A DNA stretch of 64,000 nucleotides from Akanthomyces muscarius (taxonomy: Eukaryota > Ascomycota > Sordariomycetes > Hypocreales > Cordycipitaceae): NCBI RefSeq assembly GCF_028009165.1, contig NC_079242.1, positions 2,852,001 through 2,916,000 on the forward strand. Direction: 5' to 3'. Below, in pieces: positions 39,757 through 52,919 of this stretch. The stretch's first letter is position 1. Every line of letters begins with the position of its first letter. A model generated the notes under the pieces. It was given only the letters and a program-made list of their open reading frames with translations, was not told the origin of the DNA and searched no databases. A program made the position numbers and the translations under genes.

Positions 39757-42700
39757 TTCCTGTTCAAGCCCCAACTGTCCTCATTGTGCTCTTTTCTTCA
39801 TGTCACCGGTCACTGGCCAGCAATGCTTCCACTTGTCTAATTTCTCGATTTGAACGTGGCTGCAGCTCTAATTTGAAATCGTGTCGGGATGAAGCTCGTG
39901 GCTGCCTCCCGTTCTAGCCTAGCCTCCCGAAGCCAACTTCCGTCCTCCCCTCTCCTAGCGCAAGCTCGATTCGCTCTTGTTTTTCTCGTTGTCAAAAAGT
40001 GGACTTTGGGCCGGGACCGACCGGATCTGCGCTGGTTTCTTTGGCTCTGCCTGTCGTTGCTCGTGCCACGCCCCCCCTCCAACTCGAGCCAGCCACCGGC
40101 CGTCACTCCACTGACAAACCGCAATGGGCACTTCTGTGTAGTTCCCCGACGCAAAGGTTGTTGTTGTTGAGGTAGCAAAGGCCAACGACAGGTACAGATG
40201 GAAGAATAACGAATGACTAGACAGGGCCAAGGGACGGGAAACAGGGACTGGGGGGCCTTTGCGCACAGAGAAAACCGTTTCCTGCCGGGGGGGAAGGCTT
40301 CCCTGGACAACCTTTTGTGAGAAGAAACGATGGCCCGCCTTCTGTCGTCGTCGGCCTACCCATACGAAAACGATGGTGGGCTGGCTGTTTTAGCTGCATG
40401 ACATCAGGGGTGCCTAGCTCCTGGCAGCACATGGCAGCAGGGGGCACGGCGTGCGGGCGTTGTTGGACTGGAGAAAGGAGCGCAAGCCATTTTTTTTTCT
40501 TCTTCTTTTTTTTAACACCAATGGAGGGGCCAAAGGAATAAGTCAAAAGAGAGAGTGGCAGCCCAGGGAAAAGCAGAGAGGCAGACGATGTTCCCTGGTG
40601 TGGGTTTAAAGTCTGCCCCTACATGGATGAAATTGTGAGGCTTTTTTCCCTGACTTGTTCGCCTAAATCCAGCTAAAAGTAAACTTGCGCCACTGGCCGA
40701 TTTGGAAAAGGGAGCTTGTTTGCTTTTCCCTTTTCTCCCATGCTTTTTCTCTCGGGCCCCCAACTGTAGATGATTTGTGACAAGTGGTAAAGAATGCGGC
40801 CCAGCCAGGCCCTCTTCTAGAACAATGACGCCATCCAAAGGGGGGATAGCTCTGGCATGTCGATTTCAAAGTAGGGTTGTTCTTTGGTCTTGGATGAAGA
40901 AGAAAAGAATGCTACTTGGCAGCTTGCTCATACGGGCCAGCTTGTCTCTGACGGACGGCACAGCGCGATGCTGGCCTCGTGCATCTACAGTGGCGGCACG
41001 GCTGACAGCCTCGACCCATGCACCACATCATGTGGAGGGGGGGTTGTTATTCTCCGTTGCGAGGCCCGCGCGGTGTGTCTGTCAAGCAAAGCCTGCCGCA
41101 TTTCGATGCTGCGTTGCCGTTTGAATATGTCCCGTATACTATATATTGCTCAACGGCTCTGCAGCGCCCACGGTGAAGCCAATCAATTCTATCGATTTGA
41201 TCGTACGTTGCGACGCATACAGCATCTCCGGTGTTTGCAGCTCGTGGTAACGCTGCGAGCCAGCAGGAGCGGCCTCGGTGGCTTCGGTCTTAGTGCTGAG
41301 ACAGCATTTGCCGGCGACGCCGCTCAGGAAATCCGCCAGCCAGAACTATGACTACGAGATTGGCTCCTGCGAACATCATCAAAGATGGGCGCCTAAGCAA
41401 GGGCCAATTAAAGTCGCTGCCTTGATTCAATCTGCTCTCCTCTCGCATCTTCCTTCCGCCCCGCCGCTGCAGTTATCATGACGGATGAGTAGCGCTACAG
41501 TCATGTTCTTTGCAAAAGACTCCCCCACCTTCCGAGCCACTGGCGACGCTAGAAATTCTACTGGTAAACAGACCCATCCACAGGCAGCAAGCCCTGGTTA
41601 CTCCATGGCTCCATCTCACTAAATAAATCGGGGGGGACGACTGGCGCAGCTTCACAGAGCAAGAGGGATAGGCAGCAAGATATACCCAAGTAGAGCTAGT
41701 TGACGAAGCCAGCGACAGCTAACGCAGTTTGGCAAAAACAGAAAGCCTCGGGGACTAGCCGAGCTCTCTGGCCATTCCCCCATTGTATGTTTATGCGTTG
41801 ACTTTTATAGCGGCGGCATCACATCTCACGTCGCTGGCAGTGATCGCGGGGTGGCACTTACATGCTGCGCGGTGCCCGCCCCAATCTCAGTTAGAGTTTC
41901 GTTTCACATGGAACCACCAGGGAGCAACCGTTTCTTCTTGTTCCATGATTTTTAATCAAATGCTGTCGTTCGTTTGTTCGTTTGTCCCCTCTGGGTCCGG
42001 ACAGGGACAGGCTTGCGCGTCGCCGCCGCCTCCCAGCAGAAAGGGTAGATTGACTTTCTCTTGACTCAGCGGGGCGCAAAAGCCCAACCCGCCAGCCATA
42101 CCCGCGATATTTCGGACCGTTGCTTTTCCCTCCCATCGGCTGCAAATGCTTGACAGCCTGTTTTTAAGAGGCCCTCCGCTTATGCCTCGCTACTTGTATT
42201 TCAAATGCCGCTCGTCCCCATCCGCTCAACGGCCGTACCGGTAACCGCTTACAAACCTAAAGTCGAAGGTGCAATTGCCACGCGGTGTCCCAGGTTGACC
42301 GCCCATCAGCATCGTCATTAGCCTATCCAGCTGGTAGCGCCTCGCTCCACCTGTCATGGTAGCACGACCGTCCGGATACACCTATTCTGTACATCTCTGA
42401 GATCACCTGAGTGGATTGTGCAAGAGCTCCGGGCGCGAGGCTTCTCGTCTGCCATGTTCTGCCCTCTGTGATTGGACCTCGGCACTCTGCATGATAGCAG
42501 GCGTCGACCCAAAAGAAACCGCTTGGTTACACAGTCGCTCAGTGGCTACGAGTAGGTGCTGCGCAATCTCGGTGTGTCAGACATTTCATGTCTCATAAAT
42601 CGAAAATAGAAGCCCAAAGCGTATAAGGGACGGCGAGCGAAGAGCCAAAAATAGACAGCTTCAGGAAATAATGGTAGTATAGATAGCTGCACGCAGTTGA

Positions 42701-45700
42701 CGGCAGAGAGTCTGAATAACTCTTTCATCTTCGGATGCAATCATTGCACCTTCAAAGCGAGAGTCCGTAAGTTGTACAGAAGATTTGCAACGGCCTCCCC
42801 CCGCCAGCAAATGTGAGCTTCGCAGGCAAGGAGGCGGGTTGAAGGAATTGGCTAGCCGAACGACGTCCGATACAAAGACCAGGCAACCTACAACTCGCTG
42901 GCCCTAGCTGGGGTAGTAAAACGTGCCCGGTTAAAAAGACCGGATCTTGCCGGGGCGGTTATTAATCAAAATATTGTTTCGCAGAGTCTTGAAACAAACT
43001 TCAGTTGGCGGTCCATCTAGCTACAGAGTTGGATAAGTCGTGGGGTCGCGCAGGATGTGGACATCACCATACGAGGCCGCATCGGTTTAAGTCAGTTGTG
43101 TTTTGGTCAATCCATTCAGTTTGGCCTGTTGTCTGCGAAATCCTCTTCATCCATGTTGTCAAGCGGCATTTTTAGCACTTGCCTCCGAGAACCAAAGAGC
43201 GACTGTGCCCAGGTTTTGGGGGCGTTGTGCAAGAGCCAGCAACCCGCTTTTACGCACGTAAGAAGAAAACATCACTGTGGTGTGTAGAGCGGGCGTCTGA
43301 ATCTCGCAACACAGGCGAATCAGAAACGGGCGGACAAAAAAAGAGGGAGGGTATTGACTGAATCAGGCAAGCCACGGCGCCCGGAGGAAGCGGCGGTGGG
43401 CAAAGGCAGCCTCTGACTGGCAAGCTACTGGTTGAAAACAACAGTGAGTGGGAGAGAGGGCTGACATGGTTGGCTGGCTGATGGCTGGGCTGGCAGGGTG
43501 AGGGATCGCCGGCAAGTGGTCCGACGACAATGCGAGGCCAAAAGAGGTGCTTGCTCCGAACCCAGAGCCTGTAGGCTCACTGCTGGTAGAATGCACAGGT
43601 TGCCCATGCAGGGCTAGGGACCTGCAACACTGCGATGCACTGATGCGCGACCGATGCACTGATGCAATTCTGGGGCAGCGGCCACCACCACTCTCACCGT
43701 AACCAAACCACACCCGTCTTGGGTGTCTGGGCCGTGTGCTGTGCCAGGGGGGGCGACATGGTGCCTGTTGAGCTACAGCGCCTTTTCTTTCATTTGAGTC
43801 AAAGTTGGCGATTGCGCAAAGTAGATGAGACCCCTCCCCGGTCCCCGGCCCTGGGCCCGACATTCTGGGTCCTCTCTGGACTTTGCTTTGCTCATCTCTT
43901 CCTAGTTGACCTGGTCAGTCTGCGCAGTCCGCACTTTGTCTTGGGCTATTCTTAGCCCTATTTTGGTGTGTGGCGGCCGTGCCTCTCTTTCTGTGTTACT
44001 CGTCACTGGTGACGAGTTGTCGGACAGGGCTCGCTCTTCCGGAGGGTGCACAATGATGTCCTGCACAAGGCACAAGGCGGGGGGCAAAGAGGGGGTACAA
44101 AGGAAATGAGCGACGGCTCTTTTTTGTTTTTGTTTTTTGTTCGTGTGTAGCTTGAGAAAAATGCACCCAACTGGGGTAGCACCCAGTAAAAAAGTAGAAC
44201 CACAAACAAGAGATGCAACAATGCAGGTAGGAGGAGATGCGGGAGATGATGCCCGTCGGCAACCGCACCAACCCGTTCTTGGACTTTGCCTCCCCGGTGC
44301 AGAGACTGTGTAATAAGAGTCGGCCGACTTGGATATACATGCGAAGAGGGAACAAAAGAAAATCCAAGTTTTGCTAGAGCGGATGTTGTAGTTGCATTCG
44401 CTGCACACGGAAACGGCTGTCGAAGCAGAAACGAGCCTGGCGCAGACATCGTCGCCAGCACATGCTGCATGACTAGTTGCCTTGTTACCCATCGCTTTTC
44501 ATCTTGCAACTCGTGTCATTCTTTCTAGCTTGGTTCCAAGCCTCCAGGGCACGCAGGAACAGCGTACTGGTAGGCTCTGCCCAGCTAGCCTCGCTGCGCC
44601 AGCGACGCTAACACCGTCACCGTCGCTACGGCGTGTGCTAGCCTCCCGCCGACGGGCGGACAAGGCAGGGGAGGCGAGGGCTAGGCATGCGCTGGTTTTT
44701 CTTCTGTTTGTTCCGCCCTTCGGTACGGTCCTTGTACCAAAAACGGCCTCGATGCCCGTTCAGTTGGCGAGGTCGGAGTCCACAGAGCCTCATCCGAACC
44801 CCCCCTTTGTGAGACCTACTAGCCAGACACCCCCTTCCCAGTGACGGTAATACCCTCTTTTTTCTTTCTCTTTGATGCTCTCGCGTCAGCGAATGGCTAC
44901 GATACAATGAAGATGCATGTATGTCTCGACGGCTTTTGAATATAGGTGAGCAAAGGCAACGGATGTAAGAACGGCAATAGTCTCGGGAGGTTCCGTTCTG
45001 TTGACATACTGATGCGACAGAGCCTACGCGAGATGAGTCGAGGCGGAAATGTTCCTCACTGCTCGGGTGTTACATTGCATCTCTGGGGAGACATGAGAGG
45101 AAAGTGGTGTGTCGAGAGCGGGAGGACAAAAAACAGCCCCCAACGCCATACCACTTCAAGTAGCCTGCCACGGTCAGGGTCGTGATTCAAAGTAACACCA
45201 GCGGCGGTTGCTGGCTGGTATCTGGCAGCCAGGTCTCAAATTGACAACAAAGGTACCCAAAAAACGGCCGACCTCATCTTGGAAGAGGCATATGGTATCC
45301 GTCAATCATGGAGATGAATGGAGCTACCTACCAGTACTACCACAACACTGCGGATCCCCTGCCTCAGTGTCGTCTGGACTTGACAGCACACGGTTTGGAC
45401 TCGACCCGCTGGAGAGCACAAGAGAATGAATGCAGGCAAATGGATCCGATGAACGCGCCCCTTGTGGCTCTCACAGCTCCGGTTCGCTGCCCCAAACCGG
45501 TGCCAGGTTCCAGGAGGAACGCCAGGCCATGCACGAGGACAGGTGAAAACGGTGTCCAATGGAAGCTGCCGCTCATGAGGCCCACTTCGAACTGGCGTTA
45601 CTCGCAGCTGGGCAGTTGAAGTGGATGATACGCGAGGCTGCTTGCAGTGTAGTCGGTCTCTGTTGGGATACCAGGCTGTTGTAGGGATTAGCGACGTAGC

Positions 45701-48290
45701 GTTTCCCAAGCAAAGTCGATGGTCCGTAGCGGAACGTCTCCAGTAGCCTCCGTATGATGCTGATGATGATGCGCGCTGAATCTGCTGTAGCACACGACCT
45801 GCATGCCGGCGACGGCAAAGGCGTCATACCATCACTTGCAGACATCCTTGCCCAGGTGTCACTGGGCTCGCTTCTGTTGCCCATGGCGCAGCGAGTGCGG
45901 GCAATGTACGGATCTTGACGGGTGCAGAAGAGGATGGGTAAGGTGTTTGATTGTACGTCGCAGTATGCTTACTTTGGTATGTTCTCCATACTGGCAATGC
46001 TTCATGGTTTGGTATGGGAACTGGACAAGAGCTGCCAGGTGTTGTAATGGGCACCGGACGATAACAGCCGTCGCAATCATGGGCTCTTACTACATGCAGC
46101 CAGCCCCAGGCCGACCAACCGACGAACCCTGGTCGGACGGTACGGGACAGCGGGGGGGGGCAAGGTGGCGGCTTCGGTGATGAGAGGCATGGGCATGGAT
46201 CATTCTTTTGGGTTCATCTTTGGCAGTGGAAATTGGAGTGCATGTACTGAGTAGGTGCATCTGCATCTGTCTACAAGCAGGAAGCAGAGAGAGGTGGCGG
46301 TTTGGATGTCGAGGTGCCACCACGCGGGCCAAGAGACCGCAAGCCCACTTCTGCGAGCATCAAACAAGATGTTATAGACGGGGATTCGGGGGGATATGCA
46401 TGGCACATTGGTTTCTGATTTATCAGGCTCAGCAACAAGGTTGAGAACATTTTCATCTGCCAAGAAGAAGAAGAACAGGTACAAGCGCCCTTGAAGAGAG
46501 GACTTTGTTCAAACGGAATGAAGATGGCGATAGTTTGGGTTCGTTGCTCTCCCTTTATTGACGGGATTTGAGATGAGATGAACGGAGGCACCAGTCGTAT
46601 TTACAAGCTCAAGGAGCCAAGGAGGCCCAGCTAGATGGCAATAACGTGACGAACCATTGAAGACCTCCCTCATGGCTCTTTGCCCCTCGTTCATGCGCGA
46701 CCCCTCCCTGTGGTGTAGAGCCCCATGGCCGCGTAAGGAAGCCGAGATGCAGGTTATACGTGTATGCGTGAGGGTGATGCGGTCTCCGCCCGCCCTGTGC
46801 TCCGTATTGGTTGAGCGCGTCGTGTGTGCGTGCTGCAGATAGACTTTCTGGGGGGGGCAGAGTCGTGAACCAGGGCAACGGATGAAGAAGGGAGGACGAG
46901 GTCTGTCTCGACAACAGCAACAGCAGCAAGCTGGAGGGGCAGCAGCCACAGTGCTACTCTGTCTATTTACAGCACCTTGCAAAGTACTGGTAGTGCTGTT
47001 TGTACCAGTAGCAGCCTGCAGCGCAGTGCTGTGGGGTCCACTGTCGCCCAGCTTCCGCGGTCTGTCTACCCACCTTGCAGGCACCATACTGGTATTAGCG
47101 GTCCTGATGAATCACCTCGAGAGCTGGAGCTAATTTGAAAAGAAGAAGCCCCCCTCCAGAGGGAGACGGGTCGGTACCTAGCGCAGGTCAAGACGCGCTG
47201 CTGCACTCCCTGTGCCAGGTGAGCGTGTGTCCACCGCACAGCGGCCCCGGTGACAATCTGACAAGGTCCAGCACTGTAGAGCCCCTGTAGGCCCGCTGCC
47301 CTTGACCACGCTAGGTGCCCTCTCCGGGTGCGAAGCGTGGCGCGCGCGCTGCAGCAGCCCACCGCCCGCTAAAACGCCAGCAGTGGCACCAACGCCAGCG
47401 TCGACGCCGGCGCCAACGCCAGAAACCCTTGACGAGCAATTGTTGTTTTCTTCTACAGGGTCAATGCTGCAAGCTAGCTATTGCTTGCTCTCATCTACAG
47501 AGACGTGGCGGTGCAGAACTCGTCGGGCAAAATAAAGGCAAAGGCATCGGAGCAAGCATTACCCAGCAGCCGGGCTCAATGGCGGTCCCCAGCCAGCTAC
47601 AAGCGTGGTGCATCCAGGTAGGTACAGAGTACAGAGCTGTTAATGCCCAGCATCGCAGCTATAGCCACTAAATCACCCGCTGTGCCATTTGTGCTGGTCC
47701 TCAGTAACGGTAATGGATGGTGTTCGCTGCTGCTGGCGCTACTGGTGCACCCACTCGGCAAGAACCCGCCCCCTCGCAAAAAGGAAGAAAAAAACCTCTC
47801 CGCATCCACTTCTCATCTCACACCCCCTCTCGTCGACTTTGTTCGCGTCGCCTGCTTTTCCTCTCTGCTCTCTCGCTCCGGAGACCAGGGGGAGGAGGGG
47901 CGGACCAGCCTGGAGGCGTGTCGCTGTCGTCGTCGACCTCGCCTTGGTGCTTGCTTGGCCTCTTGCCCGCGCAAAAGAGGTCTGAGCTGATCTCCGTCCA
48001 CCGTCCACAAGTCGTCCGCCCACCACACACACCACCACCACAACACCACACGCCCTCTCATCCCCGGTCCGCTTCCCTGGCCCAGGGCCTCGTCTTTTTC
48101 CTCCTCCCCCTCCTCGTCCTCCTCGTCCTTTGCCTGGCGCTGGCTTCCTTGCCCTCCTCTTGGCTTGCTCTCCGTACCCGCACCGCACCGCACCCAGGCA
48201 GGATGCGCCACCGGTCGCCAGGGGTCAGATTGTCCTGTCTGTCTGCTTCCGGCTACCCCGTTCCCCATAAGTAGCACATCACACACACAA

Positions 48291-48314
48291 CAGCCAGCCA
48301 GCCAGCCAGCCAGC
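48291..48314 (+). repeat. (CAGC)6 microsatellite in the HTF1 leader
   Basis: Six perfect CAGC units, preceded by a CA-rich stretch, about 820 bp upstream of the HTF1 start codon. Confidence 0.85.
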
Positions 48315-48505
48315 GCCAGGCTGCAGACCTGTCACGGCTCACTCCCTCTGTCTCGCCGCGTCCAGCTCGCACGCCTCACCCACACCCACCTCACGTACCT
48401 ACCTGCAGGTGGTACGGCTCTGCCACACACAACGCGCACACATCCAGTACACACACTCCTCCCTCACACGCACACTCACCCATCTCACACCTGGCCCGCG
48501 ATGTG

Positions 48506-48544
48506 TGGATGTGGATGTGGTGGATGTCCTGGTGGATGTGGATG
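48506..48544 (+). repeat. GGATGT-type minisatellite in the HTF1 leader
   Basis: Imperfect repeats of GGATGTGG/TGGATG over about 39 bp, in an otherwise pyrimidine-rich leader region. Confidence 0.7.
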
Positions 48545-49132
48545 ACCCAGCCGACCAGGGCCCTTCGCCTCTCTCGCGCCTCCTCTCCTCCCCTCGGTGC
48601 CAATGCCGGACTACAGAATACATTGTCTTGCCCTTTTTCTACCTCGTATGCCCCTCTCCTCCTCTGGCCCTGTCCCACCATGCTATACCTTCTCTTCAAG
48701 AAGATCTTCCCCCTTCGTCAAACTCGTCCTACCAGGGCAGAGTTACAGTACTGACTGAGCTTTCTTGTCTCACCTCTTGTACCCTTCTCGCTTGCTAAGA
48801 TCCCCTCCGCCCATCTCATCCAATCTCTTAATAAAGCCTCCACCTCCGCCGAACCTCTTGCCGCTGTCTTGTTCATCATTGCTTCAGCATCTTCACTCTT
48901 CGCCGCAAAGATCACTTTGTACTCCAACTTGCTCGTGCTCAAGAGCCTCTTCCCATTCTTTATCGTACACTTGCTTCTTATTCAAAACGGTCTTTCGCTT
49001 CTTCTGCTTTGCTTCCCGCCTTAGCCTCCTCTCGGCTCTCAGCAATAGCCTTCGACTTCATCCTATAACACGCCACAACTCACAAACACCTTGACCAGCA
49101 GCGCAATCTCTTCGCAGCCTTCAGTCTCCGTC

Positions 49133-50786
49133 ATGGGTCCCTTTGCTTCCAACAACTGGGCCTGGCCTTATGCTCCGATGAACGACCCTTACACCGCCGC
49201 CGCTGCCTACTCACAAATCTCCAACAACACCTATCCGACATTCCTGGCAGATTCCATGGACACTTATTCAGTGCACCAACAGCGTCTGCTCAACCAGCAA
49301 GCGCCTCGCACCACAGAGTCCAAGCCTCGCCTATCCAAGGAAGAGGTGGAGGTTCTCGAGGCCGAGTTCCAGAAGAATCACAAGCCCAACAGCACAACAA
49401 AGAAGGCTCTCGCCGAGTCTATGCGAGTAGACAATGCTCGTATCAATGTAAGTTGCTCTCTGCCCCGACAGACCAAGCTGCTCTTTCACGACAGCCCCAG
49501 CTAACATACCCAAGAACTGGTTCCAGAACCGTCGTGCCAGAGAAAAGAAAGAGAAAAACATCAGAGAATACGAGGCCAAGCAGAGGCAGGAGAAGGAAAA
49601 GGCCGTTGCTGATGGTGTCATCATGGGCGGTGACCGCAAACGTGACCTTGTTGCCTCTAGTGCTCCTTTCCCCGGCTCCCAGCCTGCATCTCACATCCGC
49701 GATGGCTCCGACTCGCCATCAAGTCCTGCCGATCCCGATGCCGGCCTCGACTTGATCCGTTCAGACGATATTGTGCCCTCCATGGAGACTACGCCTGACC
49801 TCATAAGTGAGGCCACTGCTTTTGCGAAGCGCGAGGCGTCTGCCAACGACGAGACCGAGGGCAAGTCGCCAGAGGAGATGCACGACTACATCTCCCTCTC
49901 CGAGGCCAGCGCCGATGGCATCGACAATGAGCTGTATATGCCCATGGCCAGCCGTAGCCCCAGCCAGCTACTTGGCCCCGAGTTCCAGGGCATGACCGCT
50001 GGTGCTGCCAAGGCTAGCCAGTTCTTCTCCTCGCCGATGTTCCTGGGTAGCCTTCAGACCGACCAGTCTACCTTTGGCTTAGTTGACCGTGATGTTTCCA
50101 TCAGCCCAACTTCGCAGCTCCCGGCCGGTATGCAGCTCAAGTCGCCGCCCTCCATCGACATTGCCACTCGCCGCAACCGACGCCCGACTCCTCTGTCAAT
50201 CAACGCTGCTCGCATCGGCAACCCGGGCTCTGGGTTCCCCAAGACCGCCATCGACCTTAACAAGGTGGCCGATTCGGCTAGATTTATGCGCAGAACCTCA
50301 TCCGCTTCGAGCTCTGGACGCATCTCGAAGCCTACGACTACGCCTCGCAACATGTTCACCATGCACCGATCGCCCTCGTCAACCGGTGCCGCCAGCTCCA
50401 TGGCTCCCCCGACGCCCGACACTCCCATCGTTAGCAATGTTCAGAACATTAACGATCTGGCCCTGTCGGGAAACTTTTCGCTGGACACCAAGATTGCCGG
50501 CTTCATGTCCCACGACCCTACGCTGTCAACACCCCCCAGCACTCCGGGCATGATGGACAGCGGCTTCCACATGAACTCGGCCTACGGAATGGGCATTTCG
50601 GAGGACTACCTGGTCAACACTGGTCTGACGGGTCTTCCTTCAAACTTTGATCTGTCCGCCATTTCTGTTCCCGGATACGTCAACGGCGCTGGCATGTCTG
50701 TTCAACAAGCGGCCGGCGTATACAACCAGCAGAGCAGCAGCCCTTCGTACCTGGGCTTCTATGGCAATGCCGACTGGTCTGCTTAG
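49133..50786 (+). CDS. HTF1: Homeobox transcription factor HTF1/HOX2 (conidiation regulator)
   Basis: Exons are 49133-49447 and 49515-50786, joined over a 67-bp intron inside the homeodomain (ARIN|NWFQNRRARE), giving 528 aa. The homeodomain spans about 63-122: helix 1 KEEVEVLEAEFQKNHKPN, helix 2 STTKKALAESM and recognition helix DNARINNWFQNRRAREKK, with Gln and Asn at positions 50 and 51. The rest is low-complexity and Ser/Pro-rich, with short conserved-looking blocks (TPLSINAARIGNPGS, TPTTPRNMF-like) typical of the HTF1 group. In Magnaporthe and Fusarium this regulator is needed to form conidia or phialides. The start is the first ATG after a long CT-rich leader. Frames upstream show only non-ATG starts. 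The unusually long upstream region suggests complex developmental control. Confidence 0.93.
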
Positions 50787-52919
50787 ATCCACTGTGGGAT
50801 CGGCAGCAAGACAGAAAAGCGAGTGCATTTTTTCCTTTCGTCGAGATGGGCGCTGTCGCATCTTGATTTGACATATATCCGACGACGGTTCATCGTCACA
50901 TATACCCACATTTGGCTACAAACCTGGCAGCCCCGGACTTTGAAGCCGGGGCACTGTACACTACGAATTCGCGCGGTGGCCATCGCAGCAACACTTGCAT
51001 TCTGGAACTGAAGGGCCATCTGTTTTGAGGGTGGCTCTACCAGGCTGGTCTGCTGGCAACCAGCACGACGATTAATAATGTAATGAATCGACGACCGTTT
51101 GCAGTGGTTGATGATTTTTTTTCTTCTTCTTATATATAACCACTTTATCAGGGACATTTTCAGGGATTTTTGGCGCTCGGTATTTACTGGGACTTGTTAT
51201 TTATGCTGGCAAGGATTTAAGATTCTCATTGCTACGCGGAGTTTTTGTTTGCGCGGGGGGTACATCTGGGTTCTGGTCAGCAAATGTTGCTGGGGAAAAG
51301 TTGACCATGGTATATGAAGGGAATCACAGAATACACAATTTACCAAGTACACAACATGTCCATTTTACCTAATTTGTGATGTTTACCGCGACTTGGGTCG
51401 GGCAAAAAAATTGTTTGGTTGAAATGACGGTTTGCCTAGTATGTGCTATTTGGGAAAAAAAGCCTCCGATCACAAGTATAGGTTGTGTAAGCGAGGAAAT
51501 CCGCTGTGCTACGTGGAATTGAATTGGGAAACGATTGTCGATCTGCACGACATTCCGATCTTAGCACCATCTATTTAGATGGTTAAATTTTTCTTACCTT
51601 ACCAGTACTCTTTTTTTTTTGCTAAAAGGGAGGGGTGTGTGCTTTATTGGGAGGGATTTTCAATTTGGCTGGATCATGGCAGATCCAGGACTTGACTCTG
51701 AGCCCAGAGCCACGTGGCCGAGGACGCTTGAGCGCGCACGCACGCCCCCTCTCTCTCCGATCTCTGGACCGCAGTAGTGTGGCGGTGCGAGGCTGAGGTC
51801 ACAACAGCACAATGGGCGGAAAGGTTAAAAACGATGCTCCGTGATAGGAAGGGATCGGCGTGGAACTTGGGTGGGGAGATATTGGCTGGTGCTTGCTTGA
51901 CAAAATTGGGCAGTTGGGTGTGGTGGGGGGAGAGAAAGACGCGTCTCTTGTTTCCTTTTGCTGGATATAATTCAAGACTGCATGACGAAGTGATCGCTTT
52001 GGTTGCAGATGTGAATCTGCCTTCTGGGTAGAGATCGATTTCGCGGTCTTTGGGTGAGTCAAAGGGGCTTTGATCTCATTTAACGCCCTTGGGTGCTTCA
52101 AGCGTGACCAGCTTACCCTGCAGCGATTTTGTCATTTTCCATCTTGGCGCTGGGTGGCCCCGAATAGCCAGAAGTGTACTGTAGCTCATTCTGTAGTGTC
52201 CTTACGGGCCAAATATATATATTCTATGCTTTTTAAACGCTCAGTGAGATGGGTGGTGGCGGTTTTAAATTGCTGAGCGTCTTGATGCACGACTTGCAGA
52301 GAGGCGCTGCTTTGGCAGTAAGCACAAGGTACCAGCAACCGCCATTTCTATTTTGCGGTCGCCTGCTGTGGACAGCCTAAGATCGTACAAAAAAGGCTAG
52401 AAATTACAGAGTTGAGCGTTATTCACGTTACAGTATACACAAAAAGGACCTCTTCAACCAGAAAATTGCATTTGCAGTAGAAGCCATTTATAGCTGTGCA
52501 TCCTCGTGTGACATGCTTCCAGCGGGAGGATACCCGCGCCGATGCATGCTCGCAAGCCTGCAGAAGACCGCCAAGTTGCAAAAAAACAACCCTCGAGCGG
52601 CTCATACGAAGAACAATCCATTATTTCTCAGCAACATATCTGCAAAATTCGGTACTGTCGCTCACCGCGACAAACATCGTCATAGGTAGTTCCGCCCCAC
52701 TGGTTACCGCCAGTTCAACGACGCGTCGTACCGCGCCGTTAATACTGATGGCTCCACCAAAAATCACCACACAGACAACATACAACATACCTCGAACCAT
52801 TTGTATATGCATTTTGTACACCTGCGACGAAAATATTATACTGCACCACACGCCGGCTAATATAAACATTATTCGACACGCGCACGCCATGTCCGACGAA
52901 TGAACAGCTACTCGTGCCC
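50787..52919. other. 2.1-kb intergenic region (3' flank of HTF1, 5' flank of SLD3)
   Basis: No supportable gene. It contains T runs near 51117 and 51611-51620 and a TACCAGTA copy at 51600-51607. The last 300 bp are the SLD3 promoter. Confidence 0.45.

Larger units (their letters stand above)
30455..49132. promoter_or_regulatory. 18.7-kb gene-free region upstream of the homeobox gene HTF1
   Basis: No frame on either strand over this stretch has a recognisable domain, a signal peptide with support, or coherent splice joins. Longer frames (for example near 31784-32260 and 36438-37199) look random in composition. The sequence is not AT-rich like repeat-mutated transposon graveyards. It has many G or C homopolymers, microsatellites, and, from about 47.7 kb on, a CT- and CA-rich tract that looks like the leader of the downstream gene. 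Developmental regulators of filamentous fungi commonly have very long 5' regions and leaders. I therefore infer regulatory DNA for HTF1, possibly with noncoding transcripts. The left part (30.5-35 kb) could instead be decayed DNA. Confidence 0.5.

Noticed and set aside
48291..48314. Short tandem repeats considered as an array-type element
   Set aside because: Simple CAGC microsatellite; no spacers, no eukaryotic reason for a CRISPR array.
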